Source: RYN-111 sp046723735
Lineage (GTDB): Bacteria > Actinomycetota > Actinomycetes > Mycobacteriales > SCTD01
Assembly (NCBI GenBank): GCA_046723735.1
Contig: JBKOVB010000037.1
Span: 1 to 8,213, forward strand
Length of the DNA: 8,213 nt
Reading direction: 5' to 3'
Shown in pieces: positions 6,177-8,213 of this stretch (position 1 is its first letter; the number at the start of each line of letters is the position of its first letter). The notes under the pieces are model-generated. The model was not told where the DNA came from. It did not search any database and worked only from the letters and a program-made list of their open reading frames with translations. A program made the translations under genes and the position numbers.

Positions 6177-6195
6177 CCGGACGGCCCCAGTCCGG
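6177..6195. terminator. Hairpin between the NTF2-like gene and the first LOG gene
   Basis: CCGGAC (6177-6182) and GTCCGG (6190-6195) form a perfect six-base-pair stem with a seven-base loop. It starts nine bases after the NTF2-like stop, where a terminator is expected, but has no U tract. It also ends two bases before the candidate -10 box of the next gene, so a repressor operator is an equally good reading. Confidence 0.4.
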
Positions 6196-6197
6196 AC

Positions 6198-6203
6198 TAG
6201 GTT
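6198..6203 (+). promoter_or_regulatory. Candidate -10 box for the first LOG gene
   Basis: TAGGTT fits the actinobacterial TANNNT -10 form and is followed by six bases and then ATG 6210. There is no Shine-Dalgarno site in that gap, so the transcript is probably leaderless. No convincing -35 is seen. Confidence 0.5.
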
Positions 6204-6209
6204 GCGCGC

Positions 6210-7019
6210 ATGGGCGACACGCGTCGGGATCAGGAGCAGGACGCCGTCGAGTGGTACGCGGCCACGCACGGCACGGACGAGATCGGGCCCGAGGAACGGA
6301 TCGAAGGGCCGGTACGGCGACGCCGCCACCTCGTCCGGGCCAGCACCACCGACCAGCGGCTGCTGGACAACCGCGGGGACACCGACTGGGTGCACACCGA
6401 CCCCTGGCGGGTGCTGCGGATCCAGTCGGAGTTCGTCGAGGGGTTCGGCATGCTGGCCGAGCTCGGCAAGGCCATCACCGTCTTCGGGTCGGCTCGGACC
6501 GGGCCCTACGACGTGTACTACGAGAAGGCGGAGGAGCTCGGCGGGCTGCTGTCCGAGGCGGGCTACGCCGTCATCACCGGCGGCGGCCCGGGCATCATGG
6601 AGGCCGCCAACAAGGGCTGTAGCCAGGCCGGCGGTGTCTCGGTCGGCCTCGGGATCGAGCTGCCCTTCGAGCAGCGCATGAACGACTACGTCGACCTCGG
6701 CATGGTGTTCCGGTACTTCTTCGCCCGGAAGACCTGCTTCCTCAAGTACTCCATCGGCTACGTCGGCTTTCCGGGGGGCTACGGCACCCTGGACGAGATC
6801 TTCGAGGCCGTGACGATGATCCAGACCGGGAAGATCACGAGCTTCCCGCTGGTGCTGTTCGGCACGGACTACTGGGCGCCGATGCTCGGCTGGATCAAGG
6901 GCACGCTGCTCGAGACCGGGAAGATCAGCCCGCCGGACGTGGAGCTGTTCCAGCTCACCGACGACCCGGCCGAGGTCGTCGAGATCATGGAGAGCGCGGA
7001 ACGGGAGCAGTTCGGCTGA
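6210..7019 (+). CDS. LOG-family (TIGR00730) protein, long-N-terminus actinobacterial type
   Basis: LOG-family proteins are Rossmann-fold enzymes; characterised members cleave the ribose-phosphate bond of cytokinin nucleotides or of AMP and similar nucleotides. This 269-residue protein has the core motifs AITVFGSARTG (88-98), VITGGGPGIMEAANKG (121-136), the Arg173-Lys174 pair in FFARKTCFLKYS, and the signature PGGYGTLDE (188-196). The block TDWVHTDPWRVLRIQSEFVE (58-77) before the Rossmann core is typical of the longer actinobacterial subtype, in which residues 1-45 are variable and Arg/Glu-rich. All catalytic residues are kept, so phosphoribohydrolase activity is plausible, but the true substrate is unknown. 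It overlaps the next LOG gene by four bases and is likely co-translated with it. Confidence 0.92.
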   Translation: MGDTRRDQEQDAVEWYAATHGTDEIGPEERIEGPVRRRRHLVRASTTDQRLLDNRGDTDWVHTDPWRVLRIQSEFVEGFGMLAELGKAITVFGSARTGPYDVYYEKAEELGGLLSEAGYAVITGGGPGIMEAANKGCSQAGGVSVGLGIELPFEQRMNDYVDLGMVFRYFFARKTCFLKYSIGYVGFPGGYGTLDEIFEAVTMIQTGKITSFPLVLFGTDYWAPMLGWIKGTLLETGKISPPDVELFQLTDDPAEVVEIMESAEREQFG

Positions 7020-7612
7020 GCAGCATCTGCGTCTTCTGCTCCTCGTCCACGCGCATCGCCTCCGCCTACGTCGCGCTGGCCGCCGAGGTCGGCACCGCGC
7101 TGGGGCGACGCGGCCACACGCTGGTCAGCGGCGGGGGGTCGCTGTCGTGCATGGGCGCGGTGGCCCGTGCCGCACGTGAGGCGGGTGCACGCACGGTCGG
7201 CGTCATCCCGGCAGCGCTGCTGGAGCTCGAGCTGGGCGACCAGGAGGCGGACGACCTGCTGGTCGTCGACGACATGCGCACCCGCAAGGGCCTCATGGAC
7301 GCGCGCGCGGACGGCTTCCTCGCCATGGCGGGCGGGCTGGGGACGCTGGAGGAGCTCACCGAGGTCTGGACCGCGCGGGTGCTCGGGATGCACGCCAAGC
7401 CGGTCGTGGTCCTCGACGTCGACGGGCTGTTCGCGCCGCTGCGGGCGCAGGTCGAGCTCATGGTGGCACGCGGCTTCGTGCGGCAAGAGGCGGCGGCGGC
7501 TGTGAGCTGGGCCGCGACGGTCGATGAGGCGCTGGATCTGCTGGACGCCGGCATCGCGGCGCCCGTCCGGCTCGTGCCCACGGCGGCGGAGGAGCTCGAG
7601 GCCGAGCCCTGA
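7016..7612 (+). CDS. Second LOG-family protein (Rv1205-like), probable CTG start
   Basis: The frame with LOG homology begins right at the preceding stop: CTG 7016-7018 sits in CTGA, overlapping TGA 7017-7019, with GGGAG at 7003-7007 eight bases upstream. The encoded N-terminus, (M)SSICVFCSSS, is where LOG proteins begin, and no ATG, GTG or TTG lies in this frame nearby upstream. ATG 7151 would delete the first 45 residues, including the first Rossmann strand and SGGGSLSCMG (38-47), so it is not credible as the main start. The 198-residue product keeps MRTRKGLMDARADGF with Arg90-Lys91 and the signature region AGGLGTLEE (105-113), in which the usual Pro is Ala105. It resembles M. tuberculosis Rv1205. 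Nucleotide phosphoribohydrolase activity is plausible; the effect of the Pro-to-Ala change is unknown. Confidence 0.85.
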   Translation: MSSICVFCSSSTRIASAYVALAAEVGTALGRRGHTLVSGGGSLSCMGAVARAAREAGARTVGVIPAALLELELGDQEADDLLVVDDMRTRKGLMDARADGFLAMAGGLGTLEELTEVWTARVLGMHAKPVVVLDVDGLFAPLRAQVELMVARGFVRQEAAAAVSWAATVDEALDLLDAGIAAPVRLVPTAAEELEAEP

Positions 7613-7656
7613 GCCGGGAGCACGCTCGGGCCGGGACGTGGGACGATGCGGACGTG

Positions 7657-8213
7657 ATGATCCTGCTCGTGCTCCTGGCCGTCGCCGCGGTGCTGTTCGT
7701 CGCTGGTGTGGTGGCTACGAACGACGACGAGGTGCTCGCCGAGGCGGAGCCCGACCGGGCCGACCTGAGACTGCCCGCCGGCCGGCTCGCCCCCGACGAC
7801 GTGGCGGGGGTGCGGTTCGGGCTGGCGTTGCGCGGCTACCGGATGGACGAGGTCGACACCACGCTCGACCGCGTGCAGGGCGCGCTGGCCGAGCGCGACG
7901 CCCGGATCGGGGAGCTGGAGGCCGCACTGGCCGACATCGTGACGCCGGTGGTGGAGGAGGCCGAGGAGCAGGCGGTCGCGCGCGAGGTGGCCCCTGCTGC
8001 CGGTACGACGGCGCCACCCGCCTCGGCGTCAGCCCCGTTCACGGCAGCACCCCCGGCCGCCACCGTTCCCGAGCCGGCCCCCGAGCCGCCGCTCGAGCCC
8101 GAGCCGGTGCCGAACCCCGAGCCGACCCCGCCGTCCCCGCCGAACCCGGCACCCACGCCGCCGCCCCCGAGCCCGCCCGGCCCCGAGCCGGAGCCGCTGC
8201 CGCAGCCCGGGCC
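7657..8213 (+). CDS. DivIVA-domain membrane protein with Pro/Glu-rich tail (3' end outside window)
   Basis: The frame is open to the end of the window (185 codons). Residues 2-20 are one hydrophobic segment, probably an N-terminal membrane anchor. Residues 45-95 carry the DivIVA-like motif DDVAGVRFGLALRGYRMDEV followed by a short coiled coil (VDTTLDRVQGALAERDARIG). From about residue 121 the chain is dominated by Pro, Ala and Glu, with repeated EP and PP units, likely disordered. DivIVA-domain proteins in actinobacteria bind curved or polar membrane and organise growth; this short anchored form is not Wag31 itself. The start is ATG 7657 or the adjoining GTG 7654; no clear ribosome site is present, though GACGAT at 7642-7647 lies six bases before the GTG and could be a weak -10 box. 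Confidence 0.82.
   Translation, partial: MILLVLLAVAAVLFVAGVVATNDDEVLAEAEPDRADLRLPAGRLAPDDVAGVRFGLALRGYRMDEVDTTLDRVQGALAERDARIGELEAALADIVTPVVEEAEEQAVAREVAPAAGTTAPPASASAPFTAAPPAATVPEPAPEPPLEPEPVPNPEPTPPSPPNPAPTPPPPSPPGPEPEPLPQPG

Noticed and set aside
7151..7612. The second LOG gene starting at ATG 7151
   Set aside because: This would remove the first Rossmann strand and the SGGGS motif although the same frame encodes them intact upstream back to CTG 7016.
8041..8213. Tandem nucleotide repeat at the end of the window
   Set aside because: The apparent repetition is codon-level low complexity from a Pro/Glu-rich coding region, with no regular unit length.

Overview
The window is very GC-rich and codes densely on both strands. 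GTG and CTG starts, TANNNT-type -10 boxes placed directly in front of start codons, and a dapC/dapD/dapE set of mycobacterial type all point to an actinomycete chromosome. The genus cannot be fixed from sequence alone; a Nocardioides-like or Streptomyces-like relative is a reasonable guess. Nothing looks like a plasmid, phage, insertion sequence, CRISPR array, tRNA or rRNA.

Layout. Positions 1-430 hold the last 33 residues of an upstream protein (possibly a GAF-domain end) and a short C-terminal remnant of a DUF559-type endonuclease-like protein that carries a perfect 16-bp palindrome. Positions 434-1967, minus strand, form a tight three-gene operon with GTGA and TGATG stop/start overlaps: an 81-residue protein resembling only the N-terminal domain of an actinobacterial GNAT acetyltransferase, a SirB1-type transglutaminase-like protein, and a 185-residue protein that looks like a shrunken cysteinyl-tRNA synthetase/MshC without its catalytic core. 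Divergent from it, a 7Fe ferredoxin is followed one base later by dapC. Then come dapD (minus) and dapE (plus), divergent from a 37-bp region with overlapping -10 boxes. After them are an NTF2/SnoaL-like small protein, two tandem LOG-family proteins overlapping by four bases (the second apparently starting at CTG), and the 5' part of a membrane-anchored DivIVA-domain protein that runs off the end.

How it fits together. DapC, DapD and DapE supply three consecutive steps of the succinylase route to meso-diaminopimelate (the order of action is DapD, DapC, DapE), feeding lysine and peptidoglycan synthesis. From memory, M. tuberculosis has the same order spread over Rv1177-Rv1205 (ferredoxin, dapC, dapD, dapE, LOG), so this looks like a compact version of an old actinobacterial block. 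The part least explained by known biology is the minus-strand three-gene operon, especially its CysRS-like last gene; the most useful annotation correction is the CTG start of the second LOG gene.
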